64,000 bases of DNA from Pseudomonadota bacterium (GTDB lineage Bacteria > Pseudomonadota > Gammaproteobacteria > Halothiobacillales > Halothiobacillaceae): the NCBI GenBank assembly GCA_021801265.1, contig JAJYYE010000002.1, positions 102,704 to 166,703 of the forward strand, in the 5' to 3' direction. Position 1 is the first letter of the stretch. Each line of letters opens with the position of its first letter. The translations under genes and the position numbers were made by a program. The notes beneath the pieces are model-generated. The model searched no databases, was not told where the DNA came from, and saw only the letters and a list, made by a program, of their open reading frames with translations. Positions 47,634 to 56,852 of the stretch are shown one piece after another.

Positions 47634-49274
47634 TCAAATGCTGGCAATTAATTGTTGCGTGTAGGCGTGTTGTGGGGCATGGAACACCCGCGCCGTTTCA
47701 CCCGCTTCAACCACTCGCCCCTGGTATAACACCATCACTCGGTGTGCCATCGCCTGCACGACGCGCAAATCGTGGGTAATAAACAGATAACTCAAACCCA
47801 GAGTTCGCTGTAAATCGCGCAATAAAGTCAGAATCTGCTTTTGAACCGTAGCATCCAGCGCGCTGGTCGGTTCATCGAGAATCAAAATACGCGGCCGTAA
47901 AATCAGCGCGCGGGCAATCGCAATGCGTTGCCGCTGCCCGCCCGAAAATTCGTGTGGATAACGATGCAAACTCATATCCGTCAACCCCACGGCGTGCATC
48001 ACAGCCTGGATTTTTTCCAGCCGATCGTCTGGCAATAATCGAGGCTCATGCACCCTGAGCCCCTCGCCAATAATTTCACCTAAGGTCATCCGGGGCGACA
48101 GGGCGCCAAAAGGGTCTTGAAATACGATTTGAATATGTCGCCTGAACGGTCGAAAGGCCTGCTCGGACAAGCCCTGTACGGCCTTACCCTCAATTGCGAT
48201 GTCACCACGCGAATGAATCAAGCGAAGCAAAGCCAGCGCTAACGTACTTTTCCCCGACCCCGACTCACCAATCACCCCCAGGGTTTCACCAGCAGCCAGC
48301 TGTAAACTGAGCTGATCCAAGGCGATAAATGGCAGGGTCGCCGATGACCACCATCGCCGTTTTTCGCCCGGGAAACGGGGCCTGGGTTGCCTAAACTCGA
48401 CAGTCAGCTCGTGCGCGGCCAATACAGTAGGTGCATCCGCAGCAATAACCGGTAGCAGTTCGGGCACCGGGGCTGCAGCCAATAATTGCTGGGTATAGGG
48501 ATGCTGGGGATGGGCAAAAATATCGGCCACCGCGCCGTGCTCCACAATGTGCCCGTGCTGCATTACCGCAACCACATCGGCATAGCGCCGAACCAAATTC
48601 AAATCATGGGTAATCAATAATAAAGCCATGCCCCAGCTTTGTTGCAACGCCATAAGCAATTCCATAATTTGCCGCTGCAAGGTCACATCCAGCGCAGTGG
48701 TCGGCTCATCGGCAATCAGCAATTTGGGTCGGCAGGCCAGTGCCATCGCGATCATCGCTCGTTGACGTTGGCCGCCGGAAAGTTGGTGCGGAAAGGCACG
48801 GGCACGTTCTGTCGGTTCGGACAATTGCACCTGTTCCAATAATTCGATGACCCGGGTGTGTACGGCAGTCGAAGAGAGGCCTTCATGCTGCACAATCACC
48901 TCACTGATCTGCGCACCAATGGTTTTCAGCGGATTGAGCGCCGTCATCGGCTCTTGGAAAATCATGCCAATTTCCCGCCCGCGAATACGACGCAATTGCG
49001 GCTTTGATGCAGCCAACAGATCCATTCCCGCAAATGTTACCGCGCCGGTGGTATAACGCACCTCATCGAGTAGCTGCAGTATCGATAGGGCCGTGATGGT
49101 CTTACCCGAACCCGACTCACCCACCAAAGCCACCCGTTGGCCCACCGCTACAGTCAAACTCACCCCAACCAATACCGCCGCACCGGTGCCAAATTGCGCA
49201 GATAAATTTTGAATCGACAAAAGCGGAGCTGCATCAAGAGGGGGAGGTTGATCCAAACTCGGGGCGATGGGCAT
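47634..49274 (-). CDS. Double ATP-binding protein of an oligopeptide-type ABC importer (YejF-like)
   Basis: Two complete ABC ATPase domains in one chain (about 15-255 and 280-540). Each has Walker A (GESGSGKT, GESGSGKS), signature (LSGGQRQR, FSGGQRQR) and Walker B (LLIADEPTTALD, ILILDEPTSALD), plus oligopeptide-family C-terminal pieces (HPYTQQLLAA, HAYTQQLIAS). This fused form is typical of YejF and DppDF-like dipeptide or microcin C importers. The start at the third codon (ATG 49274) has AAGGA six nt upstream. No permease or binding-protein gene is adjacent, so its partners must lie elsewhere. Length 546 aa. Confidence 0.88.
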   Translation of the reverse strand: MPIAPSLDQPPPLDAAPLLSIQNLSAQFGTGAAVLVGVSLTVAVGQRVALVGESGSGKTITALSILQLLDEVRYTTGAVTFAGMDLLAASKPQLRRIRGREIGMIFQEPMTALNPLKTIGAQISEVIVQHEGLSSTAVHTRVIELLEQVQLSEPTERARAFPHQLSGGQRQRAMIAMALACRPKLLIADEPTTALDVTLQRQIMELLMALQQSWGMALLLITHDLNLVRRYADVVAVMQHGHIVEHGAVADIFAHPQHPYTQQLLAAAPVPELLPVIAADAPTVLAAHELTVEFRQPRPRFPGEKRRWWSSATLPFIALDQLSLQLAAGETLGVIGESGSGKSTLALALLRLIHSRGDIAIEGKAVQGLSEQAFRPFRRHIQIVFQDPFGALSPRMTLGEIIGEGLRVHEPRLLPDDRLEKIQAVMHAVGLTDMSLHRYPHEFSGGQRQRIAIARALILRPRILILDEPTSALDATVQKQILTLLRDLQRTLGLSYLFITHDLRVVQAMAHRVMVLYQGRVVEAGETARVFHAPQHAYTQQLIASI

Positions 49275-49402
49275 ACACATTCCTTAAATCCATTGATACA
49301 AGCACGCTATCGGAGAGTCTATCAGGCATTCGTAGCGTAATTGATGCGCATAGGCCGTGTATTTCCGGTACAGTCACGCGATCTTTATCTGAGCGCATAG
49401 CC

Positions 49403-51721
49403 ATGTCGACGCCCTACCCGCAATCCCCCTATTCCGCAGAACCCGACGCAACACCATTCGAAACCACCTGGCCACTCACCGTCGTTAGTGCGCCGGATTT
49501 GCAGGCGCCGCTGGCCGAAGAAATTCGCAGCCTTGTGACGGCCAAGGTTTCGGATCGTCCCTTTGGCATTTTACTCGATGCAACACCCGAACAAGCCTAC
49601 CGAATTGTCTGCGATAGCCTGATTGCGGGGCATGTGTATGTCGAACTGATGAGTGGCCAAGGGGAAAATGCCGATGAGCTCTATCGATTAGTCCAGCGCG
49701 TCAATTGGTCTGAACATCTGGCTGAGGATGGGTATTTCGCCATCAGTGCGACCGGTTCAACCGATTCGTTGCGCCACACGGGATTCGTCGCCACCCGCAT
49801 TAAAGATGCGATTGTCGATCAATTCCGTGACCGCAGCGGTAACCGCCCCACGGTGGATACTGACCAACCCGATCTGCGCCTGCATTGCCATCTCACCGCC
49901 AGCGGGCATGCCACGCTGTCACTTGAGCTCTCCAACGGCTCCCTGCATCGCCGCGGTTATCGGCTGGATGGTGGGCTGGCGCCGCTAAGAGAAACCCTTG
50001 CCGCTGGGGTTTTATGGCGGGCGCGCTGGCCGCAACTCGTTGCCTTAATGCCGGAAACCGAGGTTGCCCTGTTTGATCCTATGTGCGGCTCTGGTACGCT
50101 CGTGATTGAAGCGGCACTGCGGCTCACCGGATTACCCGCAGAATTACGTCATCAGCGCATTGGGTCGATAGGCTGGCTCGGGCATGATGACGCGGCTCGT
50201 CTGCGCGTACTGGAATCAAAGCCGACCGTGGCCGAGGGCATTGATCCGGCTCGATTTGCGGGCAAGCTGGTTGGTCAGGATATTGATATTGAACAAATCA
50301 TGGCTGCACAAGCGAATGCCGAGCGTGCAGGCGTGGCGCATCTCGTGACCTTCCGTGAAGCGGATGCATGGACTGCGCCCTGCCCTGCCGAGTTTGAAGG
50401 GATTCATCACGGTTTATTAGTCAGTAATCTGCCTTATGGCCATCGTCTGACCGTGATCGGCGACCATGCCAGTCGGTCTGATCATAGCGAGCCCAACTGG
50501 GAAGCGCTGACCAACTGCTGGCAAGCCTGCTTGAATGGGTGGCACTGGGCCGTTTTAGTACCCGAAGGTGAAGGTAAAAGCTGGCCGATTCGGTATGAGC
50601 GCGCGTTCCCCATGGATCAAAGCGGCATTGCAATCGACATGATTCGCGGCAACTTTGATGGCAAAGGCCGTCGAGAAGCGCCCGGACCGATTGGCTTGGC
50701 GAATCGATTGAGTGCCGCTGCGGCCACATCGACCGAGGGGGTCGACACCACACCGTTTGCTAATCGCCTACAAAAGAATTTCCGACACCTGAAAAAGATC
50801 ATCGAGCGCGAAGGCGGATGCTGTTACCGCGTGTATGATGCCGATCTGCCCGATTTTAATATCGCGATTGACCTGTATCGCGATGAAACTGGAGAAACCT
50901 GGGCGGACATTCAAGAATATCGTGCGCCGAACACAATTGACCCGCAATTGGCACGCGCGCGACTGAGCGTCGCCGTTAATCAAACCATCACCGGCTTGGG
51001 GTTGGCGCCCAACCACAGCGTGGTGCGCCAGCGCAAGCGTCAAACAGGCAACGAGCAATACCAAAAAATCACCCAGGAACGGCTGGAGCGTGTTGTCGTT
51101 GAAGGTGGCACACGCCTTATGATTAATCTCACCGATTATCTCGATACCGGTCTCTTCCTCGACCATCGTCAGGTGCGTGATCTGGTTGCCCAGCTTGCAC
51201 GCGGCAAAAGTCTGCTGAATTTATTCTGTTATACGGCCACGGCATCCGTTCGTGCCGCCCATCAGGGTGCCGCACGAACGTTATCGATTGATCTTTCACA
51301 TACGTACTTGGACTGGGCCGAACGCAATTTCGCCCTCAATAAGATCAAGGTCGGCACTGACCATAGTCTGATGCGCGCCGACGTACTCGAATGGCTGGAT
51401 CAGCGCCAGCGCAGCGTTTATCAACCCGAACGCTTCGATGTGATCTTCTGCGATCCACCAACTTTTTCGAATTCAAAATCCATGAACGACACCCTCGATA
51501 TTCAGCGCGATCACGAGCAAATGATCGAAGCCTGCATGCACTTACTGGCCGATGAGGGCATTTTAGTCTTTTCAAATAATCTAAAAGGCTTTAAATTGTC
51601 GGAACATTTAACGGAAGGATTCTTAATCAATGACTTATCGAGAAAGACCCTCCCGCCAGATTTCGCTCGAACACCGCAACGACGCAGTGTGTATGAAATC
51701 CGGCATCGCCCACGTGACTAA
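49403..51721 (+). CDS. rlmL: Bifunctional 23S rRNA methyltransferase RlmKL
   Basis: Makes m2G2445 (N-terminal RlmL part) and m7G2069 (C-terminal RlmK part) in 23S rRNA. Domains: THUMP (about 60-170), RlmL methyltransferase with DPMCGSGTLVIEAAL and SNLPYGHRL, then RlmK with LNLFCYTATASVRAAHQGA and the catalytic-loop FDVIFCDPPTFSNSK. Length 772 aa, somewhat longer than E. coli (702) because of a longer N-terminus and an insert near residues 430-450. The last 29 nt overlap the next gene. Confidence 0.94.
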   Translation: MSTPYPQSPYSAEPDATPFETTWPLTVVSAPDLQAPLAEEIRSLVTAKVSDRPFGILLDATPEQAYRIVCDSLIAGHVYVELMSGQGENADELYRLVQRVNWSEHLAEDGYFAISATGSTDSLRHTGFVATRIKDAIVDQFRDRSGNRPTVDTDQPDLRLHCHLTASGHATLSLELSNGSLHRRGYRLDGGLAPLRETLAAGVLWRARWPQLVALMPETEVALFDPMCGSGTLVIEAALRLTGLPAELRHQRIGSIGWLGHDDAARLRVLESKPTVAEGIDPARFAGKLVGQDIDIEQIMAAQANAERAGVAHLVTFREADAWTAPCPAEFEGIHHGLLVSNLPYGHRLTVIGDHASRSDHSEPNWEALTNCWQACLNGWHWAVLVPEGEGKSWPIRYERAFPMDQSGIAIDMIRGNFDGKGRREAPGPIGLANRLSAAAATSTEGVDTTPFANRLQKNFRHLKKIIEREGGCCYRVYDADLPDFNIAIDLYRDETGETWADIQEYRAPNTIDPQLARARLSVAVNQTITGLGLAPNHSVVRQRKRQTGNEQYQKITQERLERVVVEGGTRLMINLTDYLDTGLFLDHRQVRDLVAQLARGKSLLNLFCYTATASVRAAHQGAARTLSIDLSHTYLDWAERNFALNKIKVGTDHSLMRADVLEWLDQRQRSVYQPERFDVIFCDPPTFSNSKSMNDTLDIQRDHEQMIEACMHLLADEGILVFSNNLKGFKLSEHLTEGFLINDLSRKTLPPDFARTPQRRSVYEIRHRPRD

Positions 51722-52391
51722 TTCACGCGGGAAAATCCTCGGCGCAATCAGCGTGATGCTTGCGGCTGCACTCGCTTTAGGCGGGTGCGCCAACTTACCC
51801 ACGACCGATACGGGAAGCAAGGCGCCACAAGCCAGCAATACGTTTGGCTGGTCTGATAATTCGGACAATCATCAAGCGGCCAATGATTCAAATGACGCAA
51901 CTTATGGCTTTCAAAACGACAGCCTGAACAAGCGGCTCCCACGCAATCCACTCAAGGCCATCAACCCGAAAGACCGCCCCAACTCATCCGCTGGCGAGGC
52001 CATTATCATGGCCATGGCCCAGTTGGGGGTTGCCTATCAGCGCGGCGGATCGTCCCTATCCAACGGGTTTGATTGCAGTGGCTTAACCAGCTACGTGTAT
52101 AAAAAAGCAGATATCACGCTGCCCCGCACCGCCCGCGATCAGTACGCATTCACCGAACGGGTAGCCAAAGCAAATCTCAAACCCGGCGACTTGCTCTTCT
52201 TTAAAATTCGCAGCCGAAAAATTGATCATGTCGCCATCTACGTGGGGGACAACACGTTCATTCACGCACCAAGGCCGGGCGAACGGGTCACCTATGCCAA
52301 ACTCAATGATTCATACTGGCGCAGACATTATGTGGGCGCAGGCCGCGTGCCGGGTTCCCATCACGTCGATTTAGCGGATAGCAATCGGTAG
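51693..52391 (+). CDS. NlpC/P60-family lipoprotein peptidase
   Basis: A putative peptidoglycan D,L-endopeptidase of the Spr/MepS type. A signal peptide with lipobox (LGGC) is followed by a Ser/Asn/Asp-rich linker (about 40-95) and the NlpC/P60 domain (about 100-220) with the catalytic Cys in FDCSGLTSYVYKKA, the His in IDHVAIYVGD and the polar third residue around FIHAPRPG. The ATG at 51693 overlaps rlmL by 29 nt; a GTG at 51714 is an alternative. Length 232 aa. The role in wall growth is inferred from family. Confidence 0.85.
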   Translation: MKSGIAHVTNSRGKILGAISVMLAAALALGGCANLPTTDTGSKAPQASNTFGWSDNSDNHQAANDSNDATYGFQNDSLNKRLPRNPLKAINPKDRPNSSAGEAIIMAMAQLGVAYQRGGSSLSNGFDCSGLTSYVYKKADITLPRTARDQYAFTERVAKANLKPGDLLFFKIRSRKIDHVAIYVGDNTFIHAPRPGERVTYAKLNDSYWRRHYVGAGRVPGSHHVDLADSNR

Positions 52392-52422
52392 CCGAATCTT
52401 TCGGGTTACTCAACCAAGCAAT

Positions 52423-52704
52423 CTATTTGCCGCCGCTAATCACCCAGCCGGTAATCCCGGTAAATGCCATCAGAAAACCCGCGGGCGCGAGCATCAGTAA
52501 ATCCAGGAAGATGGAATGACTGCCATCTTTCATCAAAAACATGGCGCCAAATCCCCCAACCACACCGATAGCCACCAAGATTGAGCCCAAAATTAACAAA
52601 AATTTTGAAAATCGACCAAAGTTCGAGGGTTTCATTTTTGGCTCATAGCGATACGGGTTATGAGCGCCGGGTTCAAACTCTTCGTCGTTATCAGGCTGAT
52701 TCAT
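52423..52704 (-). CDS. Small two-helix membrane protein
   Basis: Not recognised. A 93-aa protein with an acidic, hydrophilic N-terminus (MNQPDNDEEFEPGAHNPYRY) and two hydrophobic helices (about 36-57, LLILGSILVAIGVVGGFGAMF; about 66-88, FLDLLMLAPAGFLMAFTGITG). The ATG at 52704 is supported by AGGA 7 nt upstream; an earlier frame opening exists. It stands alone on the minus strand between the NlpC/P60 gene and pepA. Confidence 0.7.
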   Translation of the reverse strand: MNQPDNDEEFEPGAHNPYRYEPKMKPSNFGRFSKFLLILGSILVAIGVVGGFGAMFLMKDGSHSIFLDLLMLAPAGFLMAFTGITGWVISGGK

Positions 52705-52877
52705 GGCGTATTCCTGGTTCACAAGCAATTTAAAGATGAGCGGATTTTACGATAACACTACCAGGTATATTCGGCATTCGATGTTTTTATACCGTCCCAA
52801 ATCGTTAACCGGCCTGCTGGCTGGATTCAATCTGATAGAATCTCCGAATATTTTAGTCAACGATGAGGAGATTCACT

Positions 52878-54389
52878 GTGTTGGAATTTTCAGTTAAAAG
52901 TGGCGCACCCGAAAAACAACGTTCATCCTGCCTGATCGTGGGGGTGTTTGAAGCGCGAAAACTTTCCGACGCGGCTGAAACCATCGATAAAGCCAGCGAT
53001 GGTCATCTCAGTGCCATTACCCGCCGGGGCGATATGGAAGGCGAGCTTGGGGATACCTTATTAATTCATGCGGTACCCCATATTCAAGCCGAGCGCGTGC
53101 TGCTCGTCGGACTAGGCAAAGAACGCGAATTTGATCTCAATGCGCTGATTAAAGCCACCACGGCAGCCGTGAAAGCCCTGCATTGCCGGGGCACGACTGA
53201 ATGCGTCAGTCACCTCACGGAACTGGATATCAAGGGCGTTGAATTTGAACAAATTATCCGCCAAAGCGTCTTGGCAATTGATGCAGCGGTATACCGGTTC
53301 GATCAACTCAAATCGACCCCCGCCCCCAGCCCACGCCGGCCTTTGCGTAAAGTCACTTTCATCACACCCAGTCGGCGGGGCTTGCTCGAAGCCGAAGCCA
53401 GTGTGCGTGAAGCCATGGCGATAAGTTCAGGCATTCACCTCACCAAAAATTTGGCCAATTTACCGCCGAACTTATGCACCCCGACCATTCTGGCTGACCA
53501 CGCACGCAAGCTGACTGAAACGCATCCCGCGCTCACCGTCGAAGTACTCGATCAATCGCGGATGGAAGCATTGGGCATGAATGCGTTATTGGCGGTGGCC
53601 AAAGGCAGCAGTGAGGCGCCCAAACTCATCGTGATGGAACACACCGGCGGCAATGCCGACGATGCGCCCATCGTGCTGGTCGGTAAGGGCGTGACCTTCG
53701 ATTCTGGCGGCATTTCGCTCAAGCCCGGTCTGGATATGGATCAAATGAAATATGACATGGCTGGTGCTGCCGCCGTGATCGGGATTATTTCCATCGTCGC
53801 GGAACTACGATTACCCATCAATGTGGTGGGCATTGTGCCCTCGGTTGAAAATATGCCGGATGGCAAAGCACTTAAACCCGGTGACGTGGTGAAGAGCATG
53901 TCGGGACAAACCATTGAAGTCCTGAACACCGATGCCGAAGGGCGGTTAATTTTGTGTGATGCCCTCACCTACGCCAAACGCTTCAAACCAGAGCTGGTAA
54001 TTGATATGGCCACCCTTACCGGCGCTGTGGTCATTGCACTGGGTCGAGTACCCAGTGGCCTATTCAGCAATCACAAATCGCTGGCGCAAGAAATCACCAA
54101 GGCTGGGGAAGCGAGCAATGACCGCGTTTGGGAGCTTCCCCTCTGGGATGATTACCAACCCCTACTGAAAAGCAACTTCGCCGATATGGCCAATATTGGC
54201 GGGCGTGAAGGCGGCGCTCTGACGGCAGCGGCATTTCTATCCCGTTTCACGAAGGATTATCGCTGGGCCCATTTGGATATCGCCGGCACGGCCTGGAATA
54301 CGGGCGAGAACAAAGGGGCGACCGGGCGACCGGTCGCACTCATCAGTGAGTTCTTGCTCAAACGCGCCAAAGCCAACGGCTCATCATAA
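52878..54389 (+). CDS. pepA: Leucyl aminopeptidase (M17)
   Basis: Two-metal cytosolic aminopeptidase, hexameric; in E. coli also a DNA-binding factor in site-specific recombination. The metal-binding signature NTDAEGRL is intact, with VGKGVTFDSGGISLKPG and DMAGAAAVIG before it. The GTG at 52878 is chosen: GAGGAG lies 7 nt upstream and the protein becomes 503 aa, the exact E. coli length, with the family start EFSVKSGAPEKQRS. The ATG at 52863 overlaps the ribosome site and is rejected. Confidence 0.95.
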   Translation: MLEFSVKSGAPEKQRSSCLIVGVFEARKLSDAAETIDKASDGHLSAITRRGDMEGELGDTLLIHAVPHIQAERVLLVGLGKEREFDLNALIKATTAAVKALHCRGTTECVSHLTELDIKGVEFEQIIRQSVLAIDAAVYRFDQLKSTPAPSPRRPLRKVTFITPSRRGLLEAEASVREAMAISSGIHLTKNLANLPPNLCTPTILADHARKLTETHPALTVEVLDQSRMEALGMNALLAVAKGSSEAPKLIVMEHTGGNADDAPIVLVGKGVTFDSGGISLKPGLDMDQMKYDMAGAAAVIGIISIVAELRLPINVVGIVPSVENMPDGKALKPGDVVKSMSGQTIEVLNTDAEGRLILCDALTYAKRFKPELVIDMATLTGAVVIALGRVPSGLFSNHKSLAQEITKAGEASNDRVWELPLWDDYQPLLKSNFADMANIGGREGGALTAAAFLSRFTKDYRWAHLDIAGTAWNTGENKGATGRPVALISEFLLKRAKANGSS

Positions 54390-54410
54390 TTTAGCGGGCT
54401 TATTCAGCCG

Positions 54411-55157
54411 ATGCGACAGCACCAACGCGCTACCCCGGACCGGCCCCTGGTTTCCATGGAGGTTCTACCGGAGTCCGGCTTGGTATTTGAATTAACCCGC
54501 AAACCCATCAAACGTGCATATTTGCGGGTGCGCGCCAAAGATGGACAAATTACCGTGAATGCGCCGCTGACTCTGCCCCTGGCGTATATTCACGATCTCA
54601 TTACCCAGCACCGCGACTGGATTTTAAAACACCAAACTCGAATCCAGCAGCAGACCAAAATTGCGCCTGCCGATAGGGTGCCTGGGCAAATGCTGGATGT
54701 TTTGGGTGAGTCCCTTGAGCTGCGCTGCCACCACAAAGCCACGCGAGCGCACACCGAATGCAGCGAGGGTGTACTCCATATCCACAGCCGAACTGTTCTC
54801 AGCCCGCCCCAACTACAGGCGCGGGTAAATGCATATCTGTGGGATCAATTGCACGCCATCCTTCGTGATCGGCTCGACTACTGGTCGGTTAAAATTGGCG
54901 TTTCGGTGACATTTATCGGCATCAAGCGGATGAAAACTCGCTGGGGCAGTTGCAATATCCGCGACCGCCGCATTTGGATTAATCTCGAACTCGCCCGAAT
55001 GCCGCTTGGTTGTATTGATTTAGTGCTGGTACATGAGCTGGTTCATCTGCACGAACGCGGCCATAACGCACGGTTCTATGCCTTTATGGATCACTATTTG
55101 CCGAACTGGCGGGCTTGGCAAGAGCAGCTTCAGCGCACGGGCATGGCGGGGCTTTAA
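54411..55157 (+). CDS. DUF45/YgjP-like zinc metallopeptidase
   Basis: A 248-aa protein of the YgjP/SprT-like M48-related group. The zinc motif HELVHLHERGH (HExxH-x5-H) lies near the C-terminus, followed by FMDHYLPNWR as in the family; KTRWGSCNIRDRRIWINLEL precedes it. Function unknown; homologues are small cytosolic peptidases, often next to restriction or housekeeping genes. It follows pepA by 21 nt. The first 15 residues may be dispensable: an ATG at 54456 is an alternative start. Confidence 0.85.
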   Translation: MRQHQRATPDRPLVSMEVLPESGLVFELTRKPIKRAYLRVRAKDGQITVNAPLTLPLAYIHDLITQHRDWILKHQTRIQQQTKIAPADRVPGQMLDVLGESLELRCHHKATRAHTECSEGVLHIHSRTVLSPPQLQARVNAYLWDQLHAILRDRLDYWSVKIGVSVTFIGIKRMKTRWGSCNIRDRRIWINLELARMPLGCIDLVLVHELVHLHERGHNARFYAFMDHYLPNWRAWQEQLQRTGMAGL

Positions 55158-55256
55158 CAGGGTGTCCGCCGTAACAGTTAGTAACAAACGGGCAATAACC
55201 GCGCAACGATTTCGCGGCACACTCAGTTCAGCAATAATTAACTGAGGAACTCACCC

Positions 55257-55562
55257 ATGCGCACGATTCACATCACCCTGCTTGGCGGCTTAATGCTTGG
55301 ATTAACCACGATCAGCTCGCCGGCTTGGGCAGAAACCAGCACTCTGCTTCAATCAACCCACCAAGAACGCGTTCAAACCCAGACGCGGCAAGCGCCCGCT
55401 GCTGCCGTTTTTGAGCGGCTCAACAACCAAAATCGCACGCGCACAGAATCAGGCGTGGGCAGCGGCAATCAGTATGGTGCAGGTGCCGCTTCAGGCAATC
55501 GTACGAGAATCGGCTCAAGCATGGGCCCGCAGCGGCGTTATGGCGGCGGTCATGGTCGGTAG
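55257..55562 (+). CDS. Small secreted Gln/Arg/Gly-rich protein
   Basis: Not recognised. A 101-aa protein with a clear signal peptide (residues 1-25, cleaved after SPAWA) and a mature part rich in Gln, Arg, Thr, Asn and Gly, without Cys and ending GGGHGR. GAGGA lies about 8 nt before the ATG. Low complexity of the mature part suggests an unstructured periplasmic or secreted protein. It is about 100 nt after the DUF45 gene and next to the convergent cbbR. Confidence 0.65.
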   Translation: MRTIHITLLGGLMLGLTTISSPAWAETSTLLQSTHQERVQTQTRQAPAAAVFERLNNQNRTRTESGVGSGNQYGAGAASGNRTRIGSSMGPQRRYGGGHGR

Positions 55563-55646
55563 CCAGGGACTGCTACGGGATTTCTGATTAACGTCGACAG
55601 GGCGATGGCGCCCGTTAACCAGCCGAATAGTTCGGGTTAAGTCATC

Positions 55647-56555
55647 TCAGGCGCGCGGTTCAATTTGGCGGGCCTGGGTCAGCACATAATCTTTAAATGC
55701 CTGCGCCACAGGTGAAAGTAGTTTGTCCGCGCGATGCACAATATACCAGTGGCGCATAATGGGAAATCCTGCAACCGAGAGCACCGCCAGGCGCTTCAGC
55801 ATTAACTCCATTTCCAGCGTTTGCTCTGAAATAATCCCCAACCCCAGCCCGGCTTGAACCGCCATTTTGATGGCTTCGTTACTATTCATTTCCATGCTTT
55901 GGCGAATTTTCAAGCTTTTGCTCGCAAAAAAACGTTCCATCGCGCCTTGCGTCCCCGAACCGACTTCACGTACCAGAAACGCGGCATCCGCCAGCTCTTT
56001 AATTGGGATATCCACTCGTCCAACCCAGGGATGATTCGGTGGTGCAATCACCACCAACGGGTTATCCATAAACCGGATCGCCTCCAATCCCAAGCCATCG
56101 GGCACCTGCCCCATAATGGCCAGATCAATCCGATTTGCCGCCAATAAACTTAATACTTCTGCGCGATTGGAAACCCCCAGATGAATCGAAACCTTAGGAT
56201 GCCCCCCACGAAAGCGGGCAAGAAAATCAGTAGCCACGGCATTCACCGTTGAAGTCACTGCGATATTCAGCTGCCCCTCCTCTACCCCCTTAAGCCGCGT
56301 GAGGGCATGGCCCAAATCATTGAGTTGCGCCGCAATATTTTTGCCCGCGTGAAACACCCGACTGCCCGCTTCAGTCAGAAATATTTTTTTACCCACCTGC
56401 TCGGTCAGTGGCAAGCCCACGAATGATTCGATTTGGCGAACCTGCATCGATACGGCGGGTTGGCTTAAATGCAGCTCTGCCGCCGCTTTTGAAAACGACA
56501 GGTTGCGGGCTACCGCTTCAAAAACCACCAATTGGCGCAAGGTTAAGCGACGCAT
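55647..56555 (-). CDS. cbbR: LysR-type regulator CbbR of the form II RuBisCO operon
   Basis: LysR-family activator of Calvin-cycle genes. The N-terminal winged helix (TLRQLVVFEAVARNLSFSKAAAELHLSQPAVSMQVRQIE in pieces) and the periplasmic-binding-like effector domain (about 90-300, with VAQAFKDYV at the end) are standard; length 302 aa. It is divergent from cbbM, the usual arrangement. CbbR proteins respond to metabolites such as NADPH or RuBP. A second CbbR-like gene lies at the right edge of the window. Confidence 0.9.
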   Translation of the reverse strand: MRRLTLRQLVVFEAVARNLSFSKAAAELHLSQPAVSMQVRQIESFVGLPLTEQVGKKIFLTEAGSRVFHAGKNIAAQLNDLGHALTRLKGVEEGQLNIAVTSTVNAVATDFLARFRGGHPKVSIHLGVSNRAEVLSLLAANRIDLAIMGQVPDGLGLEAIRFMDNPLVVIAPPNHPWVGRVDIPIKELADAAFLVREVGSGTQGAMERFFASKSLKIRQSMEMNSNEAIKMAVQAGLGLGIISEQTLEMELMLKRLAVLSVAGFPIMRHWYIVHRADKLLSPVAQAFKDYVLTQARQIEPRA

Positions 56556-56561
56556 TTTTAT

Positions 56562-56577
56562 ATAAGCCCTATCTTAT
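56562..56577. promoter_or_regulatory. Perfect inverted repeat, probable LysR-type (CbbR) site
   Basis: ATAAG-N6-CTTAT starts 7 bp upstream of the cbbR start codon. LysR regulators usually bind such AT-rich dyads near their own promoters, so this is a candidate autoregulatory site. The following 40 bp are strongly AT-rich and should contain the cbbR and cbbM promoter elements, but I see no clear -35/-10 pair. Confidence 0.45.
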
Positions 56578-56643
56578 GGAAACAGTAAAAACTATTGATT
56601 ATTAATTATACATTCTGGCCTTTAGAGTGTCTGGGCAGTTTTA

Positions 56644-56806
56644 GCAGCCTGTCGGACTTAACCAGCCGTCCCGAAAGGAAGACCCGTTTGAGGCAGATTT
56701 TTCACGCTTTTGAGGCGAATGGTTGTTCCATTTGACGAAAATAAAGGGGAGATAGGACCAAATCCGGCTTTTCTACCGTAGGACTGCGTTCAGTCCGACA
56801 GGCTGC
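56644..56806. mobile_element. 163-bp MITE-like element between cbbR and cbbM
   Basis: Perfect 15-bp terminal inverted repeats (GCAGCCTGTCGGACT and its reverse complement), extended to 19 bp with one mismatch, bound a 163-bp stretch without any coding frame. This is the structure of a miniature inverted-repeat transposable element left by an insertion sequence. No target duplication is visible. It lies 46 bp upstream of the cbbM start, so it separates the CbbR region from the gene or forms part of the cbbM leader. The ends remind me of transposase-bearing IS ends, but I cannot name the family. Confidence 0.75.
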
Positions 56807-56852
56807 CAGGAAACCATTCCCTGAATTCCTCACCCACGCCAGGAGCCAAACC

